Position numbers and translations under genes: made by a program. The notes under the pieces were generated by a model. The model had not been told where the DNA came from. It did no database searches and saw only the letters and a list, made by a program, of their open reading frames with translations. Below are positions 41,620-51,405 of a DNA stretch of 64,000 bases, piece by piece. Each line of letters starts with the position of its first letter. The first letter of the stretch is position 1. This stretch comes from Marilutibacter spongiae (GTDB lineage Bacteria > Pseudomonadota > Gammaproteobacteria > Xanthomonadales > Xanthomonadaceae). The DNA lies in assembly GCF_014145325.1 (NCBI RefSeq), contig NZ_JACHTF010000001.1, forward strand, positions 1 through 64,000. The letters run 5' to 3'.

Positions 41620-44411
41620 CAGCGAGCCTCCTGCGGGGTCCGGAGTGGGGTCGCGGGCGCCTTGGGCGGCCGGATGGTGCCCATCATCGACAGGATCAGC
41701 ATCGCGCCGCCGAACACGACCAGGTAGACGCCGGTATCGAAGGCCATGGCACTGGCCAGCGGCATGGGGCCGAGCAGCGGCAGCTGGGGTTCGACGTGGC
41801 CGCTGGTGAGGAACGGATAGCCGAGCACCATCGAGGCCAGCCCGCTGAGCGCGGCGACCAGCAGGCCGGCGCCGATGCAGGCCACGTAATTGAAGCCCAG
41901 GCGCGATTCGACGTACTGCGAGCCCAGCAGCACGTACTGCAGCAGCAGCGGTACCGCGAGCACCAGTCCGGCGATGAAGCCGCCGCCGGGCGCGTTGTGG
42001 CCGCGCAGGAACATGTAGGCCGACACCGCCAGCGCCAGCGGGAACAGCAGGTGGCTGAGGTTGGACGGCATCGGCAAAGCGCCGGGCAGGCCCGGCATGA
42101 CGCGGTCGGGGGCGATGCGCGCGCGCCGCAGCAGCGCATGCACCACCAGTCCGGCGATCCCGAACACGGTGATCTCGCCGAAGGTATCGAAGCCGCGGAA
42201 GTCCACCAGGATCACGTTGACCACGTTGCGGCCGTAGCCCTCGGGGAGCGAGCGGGCGAGAAGCTCGGTGGAGATGGTGTCCAAGGGGCGCGTCATCACC
42301 GCATAGGCGAGGCCGCCGATGCCGATGCCCACGACCAGGGCGATCGCGACGTCGCGCCAGCGGCGGGCCGGGTGGTTGCTGCGCTCGGACGCCTGCGGCA
42401 GGTAGTTCAGCGCCAGCAGCATCAACGCGATGGTCACCATCTCGACCAGCAACTGGGTCAACGCGAGGTCCGGTGCGGAAAACAGCACGAACACCAGGCT
42501 GACGGCGAGGCCGACCGCGCCCACCACCAGCAGGGCGACCAGGCGCTGGCGGTGCAGCACGACGGTGGCCACCGTCGCCGCCATCAGGATCGTCCACAGC
42601 ACCCAGCCGGTGGGCGGCATGGGCTGGCTGCGGCCCACGCCCTCGGCCAGGGCCTGCCAGGTCGCCGGTCCGGCGAGCGCGACCACCGCCACGAGCACCC
42701 ACCACAGCGAGCGTTGCAGGCTGCCCTGGGTGATGCGGAACGTCAGCCGGCGGGCGCCCAGCAGCAGGGCGCGCGTATTGACCCGGAACAGGTGGCGACC
42801 CATTGCGTGTCGGGCCACCGCGTGCAGGTCGATCAGGCGACGCAGGCCCAGGTAAAGCAGGCCGCCGGCGAGCATGCCGCCGATGCTCATCATCAACGGG
42901 TGGTTGAAGCCGTGCCAGATCGCCAGGCTGTACGCCGGCACCGCGTCGCCGAGCACGCCGTGCGCCGCCGTCGCGAGCACCGGGGCCACCGTCCACGCCG
43001 GGACGATGCCCACCATCAGGCACAGGATGGCGAGGATGCCGACCGGGATGCGCATGAAGCGCGGCGGCTCGTGGATCTCGCGCTCGACCGACCGCGGGCC
43101 GTCTCCGAAGAACGTGTCGTGCACGAAGCGCAGGCTGTAGGCCACGCCGAACGCACCGGCCAGGAAGGCCACCACCGCGACTGCGATGCGCATGGTGGCA
43201 CCGCCGGTTTCCAGCTCCAGGGCCTGGGCGAAGAACATTTCCTTCGACAGGAAGCCGTTGAGCAGCGGAATGCCGGCCATCGCCAGTGCGGCGACGATCG
43301 CCAGCGCGCTGGTGTAGGGCAGGTAGCGGCGCAGGTTGCCCAGGCGCCGCATGTCGCGGGTGCCGGTTTCGTGGTCGATGATGCCGGCCGCCATGAACAG
43401 CGAGGCCTTGAAAGTCGCGTGGTTGAGGATGTGGAACAGGCCGGCGACCACCGCGAACGGCGTGGAAAGACCGAACAGCAGGGTGATCAGGCCCAGGTGG
43501 GAGATCGTCGAGTACGCCAGCAGGCCCTTGAGGTCGTGCTGGAAGATCGCGTTCCAGGCGCCGATCAGCAGCGTCGCCGCGCCGACCGCGCTGACCACGT
43601 AGAAGAACAGGTCGGTGCCCGACAGCACCGGGTACAGGCGTGCCAGCAGGAACACGCCGGCCTTCACCATCGTCGCCGAATGCAGGTAGGCCGAGACCGG
43701 GGTCGGCGCGGCCATCGCGTGCGGCAGCCAGAAGTGGAACGGGAACTGCGCGCTCTTGGTGAAGATGCCCAGCAGCACCAGCCCCAGGATCGCCGGGTAG
43801 AGCGTACTGGCGCGGATCGCGTCGCCGGCGGCGAGCACCGCGTCGAGCTCGAAGCTGCCCACCACCTGGCCGATCAGGATCACGCCACCGAGCAGCGCCA
43901 GCCCGCCGGCGCCGGTGATCGTCAGTGCCATGCGCGCGCCCTCGCGGGCGTCGTTCTTGTGCGACCAGTAGCCGATCAGCAGGAAGGAGGTGATCGAGGT
44001 CAGTTCCCAGAACACCGCCAGCAGCAACAGGTTCCCCGCCAGCACCATGCCGAGCATCGAGCCCATGAACAGCAGCAGGTAGCCGAAGAACCGGGGCGCG
44101 TCCTCGCGCCGGCCCAGGTAGTAGCGCGCGTACATCACCACCAGCGCGCCGATCGCCAGCACCATCAGGGCGAACATCCAGGCCAGGCCGTCCATGCGCA
44201 GCGAGAACGCCAGCCCGATCTGCGGGATCCACGGATGCGTGGCCTGCGGCACGTCGCCGGCAAGGACCCGGGGCGTCAGCGCGGCGAGGATGCCCAGTCC
44301 CGCGAGGGGCGCCAGCCCGGCCAGCCATGCGGTGGTCCTGCGCGACGCCGAACGGTAGAGCATCACCCCGAGGGCGGCCACGAAAGGCAGGGCTAGCAGC
44401 AGTTGCAGCAT
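41619..44411 (-). CDS. mnhA: Mrp-type Na+/H+ antiporter fused subunit A-B
   Basis: 930 residues, about 25 helices. The N-terminal NuoL-like channel (about 1-500) has LLLIGYWSHKNDAREGA, FPFHFWLPHAMAAPTPVSAY and SHLGLITLLFGLSTPFA. A middle DUF4040-like helical region follows (about 560-690). A C-terminal MrpB domain (about 790-915) has LFPLALAVSAYMFLRGHNAP. The A-B fusion is the group-2 (Pha) arrangement, as in Rhizobium phaAB and pseudomonads. It is the first and largest gene of the operon A/B-C-D-E-F-G on the minus strand, all coupled by overlaps, so one promoter near 44.45 kb should drive seven functions. Confidence 0.92.
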   Translation of the reverse strand: MLQLLLALPFVAALGVMLYRSASRRTTAWLAGLAPLAGLGILAALTPRVLAGDVPQATHPWIPQIGLAFSLRMDGLAWMFALMVLAIGALVVMYARYYLGRREDAPRFFGYLLLFMGSMLGMVLAGNLLLLAVFWELTSITSFLLIGYWSHKNDAREGARMALTITGAGGLALLGGVILIGQVVGSFELDAVLAAGDAIRASTLYPAILGLVLLGIFTKSAQFPFHFWLPHAMAAPTPVSAYLHSATMVKAGVFLLARLYPVLSGTDLFFYVVSAVGAATLLIGAWNAIFQHDLKGLLAYSTISHLGLITLLFGLSTPFAVVAGLFHILNHATFKASLFMAAGIIDHETGTRDMRRLGNLRRYLPYTSALAIVAALAMAGIPLLNGFLSKEMFFAQALELETGGATMRIAVAVVAFLAGAFGVAYSLRFVHDTFFGDGPRSVEREIHEPPRFMRIPVGILAILCLMVGIVPAWTVAPVLATAAHGVLGDAVPAYSLAIWHGFNHPLMMSIGGMLAGGLLYLGLRRLIDLHAVARHAMGRHLFRVNTRALLLGARRLTFRITQGSLQRSLWWVLVAVVALAGPATWQALAEGVGRSQPMPPTGWVLWTILMAATVATVVLHRQRLVALLVVGAVGLAVSLVFVLFSAPDLALTQLLVEMVTIALMLLALNYLPQASERSNHPARRWRDVAIALVVGIGIGGLAYAVMTRPLDTISTELLARSLPEGYGRNVVNVILVDFRGFDTFGEITVFGIAGLVVHALLRRARIAPDRVMPGLPGALPMPSNLSHLLFPLALAVSAYMFLRGHNAPGGGFIAGLVLAVPLLLQYVLLGSQYVESRLGFNYVACIGAGLLVAALSGLASMVLGYPFLTSGHVEPQLPLLGPMPLASAMAFDTGVYLVVFGGAMLILSMMGTIRPPKAPATPLRTPQEAR

Positions 44412-44748
44412 CTCGCTCCAGTGTCGGTGCGGCGCGGCACCGGGCCGCGCGTGGGCAGTGGGGGAGGCGGCGGCGGGCGACCCGGTCCGGAGGCCGGCGC
44501 GCCCTGCTCGCGACTGGCCATTCTACCCGAAGCCAATGCCGCGACCTCCGCGTCCGGGTGCCCCGGTATGCTGTGCCGATGACATGCCCGCGTCCGTTCG
44601 CCCCGCTCGTTCCAGCCCCGCCTCGCGCGCGCGCGAACGTGCTTATATGCGCCGCCGCGATCGCGCGCCGTGGACGGCCCGGCGGGCATCGCGCGGGCCC
44701 GGTTGCCGGCGTTCGCGGTTCAGCTGCCGATCACCTTGGGAGGTCCCG
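44412..44748. other. Intergenic region with the divergent mnh promoter area
   Basis: 337 bases without a gene. It must hold the mnh promoter (minus) and the leader of the SDR gene (plus). I see no clear -35/-10 pair, terminator or RNA gene. Several in-frame starts extend from the SDR frame into it, but they lack family similarity. Confidence 0.5.
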
Positions 44749-45636
44749 GTGCGCCGCGCGTTGATCCTCGGCGGCAGCGGTCAGGTCGGCGAGGCGCTGC
44801 TGGCGCGCCTGCGGGCGGACGGCTGGTCACTGGTCGCGGTCTCGCGCCAGCCGCGGACCGGTCCCGCGGGCGTGGCCTGGGTGCAAGGCGAGCTGGACGC
44901 CATGCCCGCGTTGCCGGCCGGCTTCGAGGCCGGCCGGCTGGACGCGATCTTCAGTGCCGGACCGCTGGATGCCTTCGCCCGCTGGTACGCCGGCAACGAC
45001 GTTCGCGCGCCGCGGATCGTGGCCTTCGGCTCGACCAGCGTGGCGACCAAGCAGGCCTCGGTCGAGGCCACCGAACGCGACGTCGCCCGCCGCCTGCGCG
45101 AGGCCGAGGCGACGGTCCTTGCCCGGGCCCGCGAACGCGGTACCGCGGCGACCCTCCTGCGACCCACCCTGGTCTACGGCGCCGGGCGGGATGCGACGCT
45201 CACGCGGATCGCGGCGCTCGCCCGCCCGCGGGGCTGGTTCCCGTTGCCGCGCGGCGCCCGCGGCCTGCGCCAGCCGGTGCATGTCGAGGACCTGGCCGAC
45301 GCCGCGGTCGCCTGCTGCGACGTGCCGGCCTGCGCCGGCCAGGCCTACGACCTGCCGGGCGGCGAGACCTTGCCCTACCGCGAGATGGTCGTCCGCGTGC
45401 TGGCCAGCCTGGAGCCGCCGGCGCGATGCATCGAGTTGCCCGGGCCGCTGTTCCGCCTCCTGCTGGGCGGCGCGCGCCTGGCCGGCATGGCGCGGGGTCT
45501 GGGCGCGGCGGTGCCGCGGATGCGCGAGGACCTGGTGTTCGACGCGACGCCAGCGATGCGCGACTTCGGCTACGCGCCGCGCCGCTTCGCCCCCGTGGCC
45601 GGCATGTTCGCGCCCGCGCGGCGGCCGGTGCCGTAG
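44749..45636 (+). CDS. NAD(P)-dependent epimerase/dehydratase-type SDR protein
   Basis: 295 residues. The GTG at 44749 (ribosome site GGGAGG) opens directly on the Rossmann strand VRRALILGGSGQVGEALLAR with the GxxGxxG dinucleotide motif. VAFGSTSVATKQAS and LRPTLVYGAGRD follow the extended-SDR pattern, but the YxxxK catalytic pair is not evident. It may therefore be a non-catalytic or atypical member. PVHVEDLADAAVACCDVP and YDLPGGETLPYREMV are common in sugar-nucleotide or quinone-linked relatives. Substrate unknown. Confidence 0.72.
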   Translation: MRRALILGGSGQVGEALLARLRADGWSLVAVSRQPRTGPAGVAWVQGELDAMPALPAGFEAGRLDAIFSAGPLDAFARWYAGNDVRAPRIVAFGSTSVATKQASVEATERDVARRLREAEATVLARARERGTAATLLRPTLVYGAGRDATLTRIAALARPRGWFPLPRGARGLRQPVHVEDLADAAVACCDVPACAGQAYDLPGGETLPYREMVVRVLASLEPPARCIELPGPLFRLLLGGARLAGMARGLGAAVPRMREDLVFDATPAMRDFGYAPRRFAPVAGMFAPARRPVP

Positions 45637-45640
45637 CGGT

Positions 45641-46555
45641 TCAGATCGTATCGGTCGGCGGGATTTCGTGCGGGCCGGTGGCATCGCGCGGCGCGCGGCT
45701 CTTGTGCAGCACGCGCAGGGCGATGACCAGTACGCCGCCGAGGACCATCGCGCCGCCGATCCACAGTTTGGGGCCGGGCCGGTCGCCCCAGAACGCGATG
45801 CCCAGGCCGACCGCCAGCACCGGGACCAGCAGCAGCCATGGCGTCACCTGCGCGACCGGATAGCGCTGGACCAGCACGTAATAGAGGCCGTGGCCCAGCA
45901 GCGACGAGATGAAGGCGGCGTAGAACGCGCCGAACCAGGCCACCGCACCGACATCCGGCAGTTTCGCCAGGGCGCCGGGTTCGAGCCACAGGCTGATCGC
46001 CAGCAGCGGCACCACGCTGAACACCGCCGTCCATCCCTGCATGCTGTAGGCATTGAGCTGCTTGAGCGGTTTCATCAGCACCGTGCCGGCCGCCAGGAAG
46101 AAGGCCGCGACCAGCATCAGCACCAGGGCCATCGGCCGGTCCAGTACCAGCGGGTCGAAGCCCAGCACCAGGACACCGCCGAAGCTGATCGCGATCGCGA
46201 CGCCGGTGCGCCAGCCGAAACGCTCGCCCAGGACCGCCCAGGCCAGCAGCGCCGTCATCGGCACGTAGCTCTGCATGACGATCGCGGTGGACGAGAGGTC
46301 GCCGGCCAGCTTGAGTGCGCTGAAGCTCAGGCCGAAATGCAACACGCCCACGCACAGGCAGGTCGCCACCAGTCGGGGCCACTGGCCCGGTGCGGGTCGT
46401 TTGAGCACGAACACCAGCGGCAGCGCGAGCAGGGCGAAGCGCAGCGCGGTGAACAGGAAGGGCGGGATTTCCCGCATCGCCAGGGCCGAGGTCAGGAAAT
46501 TGAACGCCCAGGCCAGGACGATGAGCAGCACGAGGAACAGGTCGCGGGTCGGCAT
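45641..46555 (-). CDS. EamA/DMT-family transporter
   Basis: 304 residues, ten helices in two EamA repeats. The first opens with DLFLVLLIVLAWAFNFLTSA and the second with MQGWTAVFSVVPLLAISLWL. This matches RhaT/YdcZ-like drug/metabolite exporters such as O-acetylserine/cysteine exporters (EamA). The cargo cannot be deduced. It is convergent with the SDR gene, four bases apart. Confidence 0.85.
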   Translation of the reverse strand: MPTRDLFLVLLIVLAWAFNFLTSALAMREIPPFLFTALRFALLALPLVFVLKRPAPGQWPRLVATCLCVGVLHFGLSFSALKLAGDLSSTAIVMQSYVPMTALLAWAVLGERFGWRTGVAIAISFGGVLVLGFDPLVLDRPMALVLMLVAAFFLAAGTVLMKPLKQLNAYSMQGWTAVFSVVPLLAISLWLEPGALAKLPDVGAVAWFGAFYAAFISSLLGHGLYYVLVQRYPVAQVTPWLLLVPVLAVGLGIAFWGDRPGPKLWIGGAMVLGGVLVIALRVLHKSRAPRDATGPHEIPPTDTI

Positions 46556-46763
46556 GGAGGGTCCGGGGCAGCAGGGTGGGGCGGCCGACGTCCGGGTCCT
46601 GCCGTCGCCCGGGAGGTGGCGCGAGTCGCCAGTAGAACATGCGCGGGCAACGGCCGACAGCGTGGGATGGCCCGGCGCCGGCCAGTGGCCACGCCCGGCA
46701 AGGTCGCGGCCCGTGGTGTCGGTTGCGTGCGTGGAGGCCGCGGCGTGGGCGGCGATCAGGGGC

Positions 46764-47276
46764 TCAGTAGGGCCAGCCCAGCTTGCGGTACAGCTTCGAC
46801 AGCACCCACACCGGGCCGATCAACAGGTAGCGCAGGTCGGTCAGGAAGCTCGGCCGCTTCCCCTCGAACAGCTTGCTGTGGCCGATGAACTGGCCGATCC
46901 AGGCGACCACGAACACGGCGATGGCCAGGTAGAGCAGCTGCATCGTCCCCAGGCTGCCGTGCAGCCATCGCGTCAGCCAGCCCATCAGCACGAACACCGC
47001 CAGCATGCCGAAACCGAGCGGGCGCGAGGCGCGGTAGTAGAACGCCCACGCGGCGAACATCGCCGCACCGGCCCAGAAGCCCGGTCCGAACCAGGTGCCC
47101 GGCGACGGGATGCACCACAGCAGCGCGACCACGCTCCACAGGATCGCGGGCACGCACAGCACGTGGATCGCCTGGTTGGCGGTGTTCTGGTGGTCGCCGG
47201 AATAGTGGGCGAACCAGATGTCGATCGGCCGGCGTGGGGCGGTCGCGTCGTGCGGGGTGTCGTGGACGGTGCTCAT
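46764..47276 (-). CDS. DUF962 / Mpo1-like membrane protein
   Basis: 170 residues, about four helices. IWFAHYSGDHQNTANQAIHV matches the conserved H-x(n)-N-x(n)-H start of DUF962. Yeast Mpo1, an Fe(II)-dependent fatty-acid alpha-dioxygenase of the ER, belongs to the same family; the histidines expected to bind iron include the ones here and a later IGQFIGHSKLFEGKRP. Bacterial members are uncharacterised. ATG 47276 is preferred over 47333 because the family begins near here. Confidence 0.78.
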   Translation of the reverse strand: MSTVHDTPHDATAPRRPIDIWFAHYSGDHQNTANQAIHVLCVPAILWSVVALLWCIPSPGTWFGPGFWAGAAMFAAWAFYYRASRPLGFGMLAVFVLMGWLTRWLHGSLGTMQLLYLAIAVFVVAWIGQFIGHSKLFEGKRPSFLTDLRYLLIGPVWVLSKLYRKLGWPY

Positions 47277-47391
47277 GGCGACTCCAGCGGGAATGCGCAG
47301 GCGTATGGCAGGCGCGTCCGAGCATAGCGGCAATGCCCGCGGGATGCCCGCGGCAGTGCAGCGTCGCCGGCCACCGGTCGGCTCGGCGCCT

Positions 47392-48333
47392 TCAGTCGAC
47401 GCTGAGCCCGGCCAGGCGCTGCAGCGCCTCGGCGTAGCGGGCGCGGGTTCGCTCGATCACTTCCGGCGGCAGGCGCGGACCCGGCGCGGTCTTGTCCCAG
47501 TCCAGCGTCTCCAGGTAGTCGCGCACGATCTGCTTGTCGTAGCTCGGCGGGCTGGTGCCCACTTCGTACTCGTCGGCCGGCCAGTAGCGCGACGAGTCCG
47601 GGGTCAGCATCTCGTCCATCACGTACAGGCGGCCGTCGGCATCGGTACCGAACTCGAACTTGGTGTCCGCCAGCAGGATGCCGCGCTCGGCCGCATGCTC
47701 GGCGGCGAACCGGTAGAGGCGCAGCGTGGCGTCGCGGACGGCTTCGGCGAGGTCGGCGCCGCACAGCTTGACCGCCGTGTCGAAATCGATGTTCTCGTCG
47801 TGGTCGCCCACCGCGGCCTTGGTGGAGGGGGTGAAGATGGGTTCGGCCAGCTTCTCGGCCTGGCGCAGGCCGTCGGGCAGGGCGATGCCGCTGATCCGGC
47901 CGGTGCGCTGGTAGTCCTTCCAGCCGCTGCCGATCACGTAACCGCGGGCGATGCATTCGATCGGCACGGGCTTGAGCCGGCGCGCCACGACCGCGCGCTG
48001 CAGGTAGGGCGCCGGGTCGACGCCGGCCGGCAACACCGAGGCCACGTCGATGCCGCTGAGGTGGTTGCGGACGATGTGCTCGGTCTTGCCGAACCAGAAG
48101 TTGCTGATCTGGCAGAGCATCGCGCCCTTGCCGGGGATCGGGTCGGGCAGGACCACGTCGAAGGCGCTGAGCCGGTCGGTCGCGACCATCAACAGGTACT
48201 CGCCGGCGGGCGCGTCGTCCGGCAGGGCGGCACGGGGCAGGTCGAATACGTCGCGGACCTTGCCGCGGTGGCGCAGGGGCAGGCCCGGCAGTTCGGATTC
48301 GGACAGGACGTTCTGGGTCGATATGGTGGACAA
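47392..48333 (-). CDS. purC: SAICAR synthetase (PurC)
   Basis: Phosphoribosylaminoimidazole-succinocarboxamide synthase of de novo purine synthesis, 313 residues. [16 protein letters not shown] (nucleotide-binding GKVRD), [37 protein letters not shown] and [10 protein letters not shown] with [14 protein letters not shown] are the PurC signatures. The start is probably TTG at 48333, with GGGGA upstream, because the homologous N-terminus begins [20 protein letters not shown]. An upstream frame to 48456 adds residues not found in the family. Confidence 0.92.
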   Translation of the reverse strand: MSTISTQNVLSESELPGLPLRHRGKVRDVFDLPRAALPDDAPAGEYLLMVATDRLSAFDVVLPDPIPGKGAMLCQISNFWFGKTEHIVRNHLSGIDVASVLPAGVDPAPYLQRAVVARRLKPVPIECIARGYVIGSGWKDYQRTGRISGIALPDGLRQAEKLAEPIFTPSTKAAVGDHDENIDFDTAVKLCGADLAEAVRDATLRLYRFAAEHAAERGILLADTKFEFGTDADGRLYVMDEMLTPDSSRYWPADEYEVGTSPPSYDKQIVRDYLETLDWDKTAPGPRLPPEVIERTRARYAEALQRLAGLSVD

Positions 48334-48548
48334 CGTGTATTCCCCGATCGTGCGATTCTGCTGCGTGCATCCCCCTGCGGGGCGGGGCCGGGAAGCCCGC
48401 GCCGACGCGACAGGGCCGGCCAGTGTACGCCGGTCCGGGCCAAGGTGCAGGTACACTGCGCGCGTGAATCGGGGCGCCTGTCCCGGTATGGCGCGCGGGG
48501 CCGTCCGCCGGCGGCCCCGGCACCTCCCTTTCCCCGTCCTGGAGCCCC

Positions 48549-48884
48549 ATGAAACGCTGGTACGGAAAACTGCTGGGATTCATCGCCGGGGCCCTGCTGC
48601 TGCGCTTCAACCCGTTGCTGGGGGCCTTGATCGGCCTGCTGGTCGGGCATGCCTTCGATGCCGACTGGTTCCGCTCGCGCCGGGCCAACCCGTATGCGGT
48701 CTTCGACCTGGGCGAGGATGCCAGCGACGACGAGGTCGATCGCGCCTACCGTCGCCTGATCGCCCAGTACCATCCGGACCGCCTGCAGGGGGCTGCGCCC
48801 GAACTGCGCCAGCGCGCCGAAGTGCGGGCCCGCGAGCTGAACGCGGCCTACGACCGCATCAAGGCCCTGCGCAGGAAGCGCTAG
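48549..48884 (+). CDS. Membrane-anchored J-domain protein
   Basis: 111 residues. Hydrophobic helices (about 9-33, [20 protein letters not shown]) anchor a cytosolic C-terminal J-domain. [11 protein letters not shown] contains the HPD motif (75-77) that stimulates DnaK ATPase, and [18 protein letters not shown] is helix IV. It resembles the C-terminal part of DjlA but lacks the TerB-like middle domain. A dedicated client is unknown. Confidence 0.82.
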   Translation: MKRWYGKLLGFIAGALLLRFNPLLGALIGLLVGHAFDADWFRSRRANPYAVFDLGEDASDDEVDRAYRRLIAQYHPDRLQGAAPELRQRAEVRARELNAAYDRIKALRRKR

Positions 48885-48983
48885 CGCCGGGCACGGGCCC
48901 GCGGCGATGTCACGCCCGGACCCAGGGCTTAGAATGGCGTCCCGCCCTGCGCCGGCCGGCGCAGGGTGCCCGTCCACTCCCAC

Positions 48984-49667
48984 ATGGCCCCCCGCATGCA
49001 GCCGACCGTCATCGCCCCGTCCATCCTGTCCGCCAATTTCGCCCGCCTGGGCGAAGAGGTCGACAACGTGCTCGCGGCCGGTGCCGACTGGGTGCACTTC
49101 GACGTCATGGACAACCATTACGTGCCCAACCTGACCATCGGTCCGCTGGTGTGCGAGGCCTTGCGCAAGCACGGCGTCACCGCGCCGATCGACGTGCACC
49201 TGATGGTCGAGCCGGTCGACCGCATCATCCCCGACTTCGCCAGTGCCGGCGCGTCCATGATCAGCTTCCACCCCGAAGCCAGCCGTCACGTCCATCGCAG
49301 CATCCAGCTCATCAAGGGCGCGGGCTGCCAGGCCGGCCTCGTGCTGAACCCCGCCACCCCGGTGGAGGTGCTCGACTACGTGCTCGAGGACCTGGACATG
49401 GTGCTGCTGATGTCGGTCAATCCGGGTTTCGGCGGCCAGTCCTTCATTCCTTCCGCGCTGGAGAAGCTGCGCGCGGTGCGCGCAATGATCGACGCGCGCG
49501 CGCCCCACGTGCGCCTGGAGATCGACGGCGGGGTGAAGGTCGACAACATCGCCGAGATCGCGGCGGCAGGCGCGGACACCTTCGTCGCCGGCTCGGCGAT
49601 CTTCAATGCCGGCGACTATGCCGATGTCGTGGGCCGCATGAAGGCCGCCGTGGCAGGCGTGCGCTGA
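48984..49667 (+). CDS. rpe: Ribulose-phosphate 3-epimerase
   Basis: Interconverts ribulose-5-phosphate and xylulose-5-phosphate. 227 residues from ATG 48984; the family usually begins at [14 protein letters not shown], so ATG 48996 is an equally good start. Motifs: [19 protein letters not shown] (zinc-binding His and Asp), [24 protein letters not shown] and [14 protein letters not shown] (phosphate loop). TIM-barrel enzyme of the pentose phosphate cycle. Upstream of a lipid kinase and trpE. Confidence 0.94.
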   Translation: MAPRMQPTVIAPSILSANFARLGEEVDNVLAAGADWVHFDVMDNHYVPNLTIGPLVCEALRKHGVTAPIDVHLMVEPVDRIIPDFASAGASMISFHPEASRHVHRSIQLIKGAGCQAGLVLNPATPVEVLDYVLEDLDMVLLMSVNPGFGGQSFIPSALEKLRAVRAMIDARAPHVRLEIDGGVKVDNIAEIAAAGADTFVAGSAIFNAGDYADVVGRMKAAVAGVR

Positions 49668-49858
49668 GGCAGCACCCAGGCCGCTGGCGCAGCACAGCGG
49701 CGCAAGCCAGCGCTTGCCGAGCAGCCCGGGCAAGCGAAGCGCACCCGGGGCCCCGGTCCGAAGGGAGCATGGGCGATGCGTGGGAGGGCCGTCGCACCAC
49801 GACTTCTTCCGGCCGGCCACCCGGGTGCGAGGGTCGACGGCAACGTGAAGAACAACAG

Positions 49859-49888
49859 CGGGATCCCGGCGTTCGCCGGGATGACGGT
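49859..49888. repeat. Intergenic palindrome, GGGATCC...GGGATGACGG type
   Basis: Inverted copy of the CGTCATCCC element seen at 6029 and 29001. It lies in the 49668-50150 spacer, which contains no gene I can support. Confidence 0.65.
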
Positions 49889-49914
49889 GAGCGGTGCCTG
49901 GCAGGCAGCATGAA

Positions 49915-49943
49915 CCCCGGGATCCGCCGTGCGGATCCCGGGG
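49915..49943. terminator. Perfect 13-bp palindrome, possible bidirectional terminator
   Basis: CCCCGGGATCCGC and its exact complement surround CGT, without a T run. It is similar in sequence to the repeat 30 bp upstream and may itself be a repeat element. Confidence 0.4.
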
Positions 49944-50150
49944 TGGTCGTGCGTCAGCACTGAAAATTTGGAGGCGATCCTGCCTCCGCCCGTCGTCCCT
50001 GAGAATGGACTCCCATGCTCCGCGTCGACGATGACGGCGTCATGACAGCCGCATGCCGATGGCATGTCGGCCGTGCCGCGCGTCGCCGGCGTTCATGTCC
50101 CGGACAGCGGCTTCACGGCGACGCGCGGGCGGCTTGGCTAGCCTCGCGGC

Positions 50151-51182
50151 ATGGACCCCACGACCACGCCCACTGCCTCCCCCGCGACCGCGCCGCGTTG
50201 GCGCCTCGTGCTCAATGGCAAGGCCGCCGGCGACGAGGATGTGCGCGCCGCCGTCCAGGCGCTGCGCGATGCCGGCGTCGACCTGGGCGTGCGCGTGACC
50301 TGGGAAAGCGGCGACGCCGAGCGCTACGTCGACGAGGCGCTCCGCGATGGCGTCGGCGTGCTGGTCGCCGGTGGCGGCGACGGTACGCTCAGCGCCATCG
50401 CCGCCGCCCTGGCCCACCACGACCGTCCCGCCGCCGACCTGCCTGCGCTGGCCCTGCTGCCGCTGGGCACCGCCAATGATTTCGCGTCCGCCGCCGGCCT
50501 GCCCGACACGCCCGAGGCGGCCCTTCGCCTGGTCCTGGAGACGCGCGCCCAGCCCATCGACCTGTTGCGCATCGAGTCCGACGGTGCCGTGCACTGGTGC
50601 GCCAACCTCGCCAGCGGCGGCTTCGGCACGCAGGTGACGGTGGAAACCGACGAAGGCCTGAAGAAAGTGCTTGGGGGACTGGCCTACCTGGTCACCGGCA
50701 TCGCCCGCCTGGGGCGGATCGAGCCGGTGGCGGCCCGCCTCGACGGACCGGGCTTCCAGTGGCAGGGCGAGTTCATCGCTCTGGGCCTGGGCAATGGACG
50801 CCAGGCCGGCGGCGGGCAGCAGCTGTGCCCGGAGGCGCTCGTCGACGACGGCCGGCTCGACCTGACCCTGATCCCGCCGCTCGACGGCGAAGTCGGCGAG
50901 ACCGTCGCCGCCCTGCTGACCGAAGGCCGCGAAGGCGCGCTCGAGCGCATCGCGCTGCGCGAACGGCTGCCCTGGGTCCGCCTGGAGAGCGAATCGGCCC
51001 TGGTCCTGAACCTCGACGGGGAACCGGTGCAGTCGCATCGTTTCCGTATCGACTGCGTGGGCGCCCGCCTGCGCATGCACCTGCCGCCTGGCTGCCCCTT
51101 GCTCGGCGTGCCCGGCGATCCCGGTGCGGCGACGGGCGCCGGGCCCGAGGCACCCCTCGCCGGCGGCCTGTTGCCCGCCTGA
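50151..51182 (+). CDS. YegS-like diacylglycerol/sphingosine kinase family protein
   Basis: 343 residues with the DAGK catalytic fold: [15 protein letters not shown] (first strand), [18 protein letters not shown] (GGDGT nucleotide motif) and [18 protein letters not shown] (GTxNDFA). A C-terminal beta domain has [12 protein letters not shown] and [11 protein letters not shown]. YegS-type enzymes phosphorylate lipids such as phosphatidylglycerol; the substrate here is unknown. The C-terminal 25 residues are Gly/Ala/Pro-rich. Confidence 0.87.
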   Translation: MDPTTTPTASPATAPRWRLVLNGKAAGDEDVRAAVQALRDAGVDLGVRVTWESGDAERYVDEALRDGVGVLVAGGGDGTLSAIAAALAHHDRPAADLPALALLPLGTANDFASAAGLPDTPEAALRLVLETRAQPIDLLRIESDGAVHWCANLASGGFGTQVTVETDEGLKKVLGGLAYLVTGIARLGRIEPVAARLDGPGFQWQGEFIALGLGNGRQAGGGQQLCPEALVDDGRLDLTLIPPLDGEVGETVAALLTEGREGALERIALRERLPWVRLESESALVLNLDGEPVQSHRFRIDCVGARLRMHLPPGCPLLGVPGDPGAATGAGPEAPLAGGLLPA

Positions 51183-51215
51183 GCGGTGCGCCGGCGGCTG
51201 CCGCCCCGGATCGGC

Positions 51216-51318
51216 TAAAGTAGCGGCCATGACTGTCGGGGCGATCACGAATGCCGGCCGTGGCGACACGGGTTGGCGATGGTGGACAAGCGCAAGCTCG
51301 CCCACCGTTGCCATCGCC
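51216..51318 (+). promoter_or_regulatory. trpE leader: -10 element and Trp-codon hairpin
   Basis: TAAAGT (51216-51221) stands 7 bases before the leader ATG, so transcription may begin at that ATG. The Trp-codon segment GGCGATGG (51275-51282) pairs perfectly with CCATCGCC (51311-51318); an alternative GGTGG (51281-51285) : CCACC (51302-51306) pairing is mutually exclusive with it. No classical oligo-T terminator is visible. Confidence 0.45.
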
Positions 51319-51405
51319 CTGCCGCACCCAAAGGAACTGCCGCGTGAATCGTCCAGCCCACACCGCCGCCCAGTCGCTCGAGCATTTCCAGCAGCTTGCT
51401 GCTGA
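51229..51405 (+). CDS. Putative Trp leader peptide of trpE
   Basis: A 58-codon frame starting [14 protein letters not shown] and then [10 protein letters not shown], with Trp at codons 16, 18 and 19. It has no protein-family match and overlaps the first 62 bases of trpE. Tandem Trp codons just ahead of trpE, a -10-like hexamer immediately before the ATG, and complementary segments downstream are the features of an attenuation leader. The same TGGCGATGGTGG stretch occurs in the trpG leader. The physiologically relevant part is probably only the first 20 codons or so. Confidence 0.55.
   Translation: MTVGAITNAGRGDTGWRWWTSASSPTVAIALPHPKELPRESSSPHRRPVARAFPAACC

Noticed and set aside
41796-44396. 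Long plus-strand frame antisense to mnhA
   Set aside because: Gln/His/Arg-rich artefact of hydrophobic codons read backwards; the Mrp operon is complete on the minus strand.
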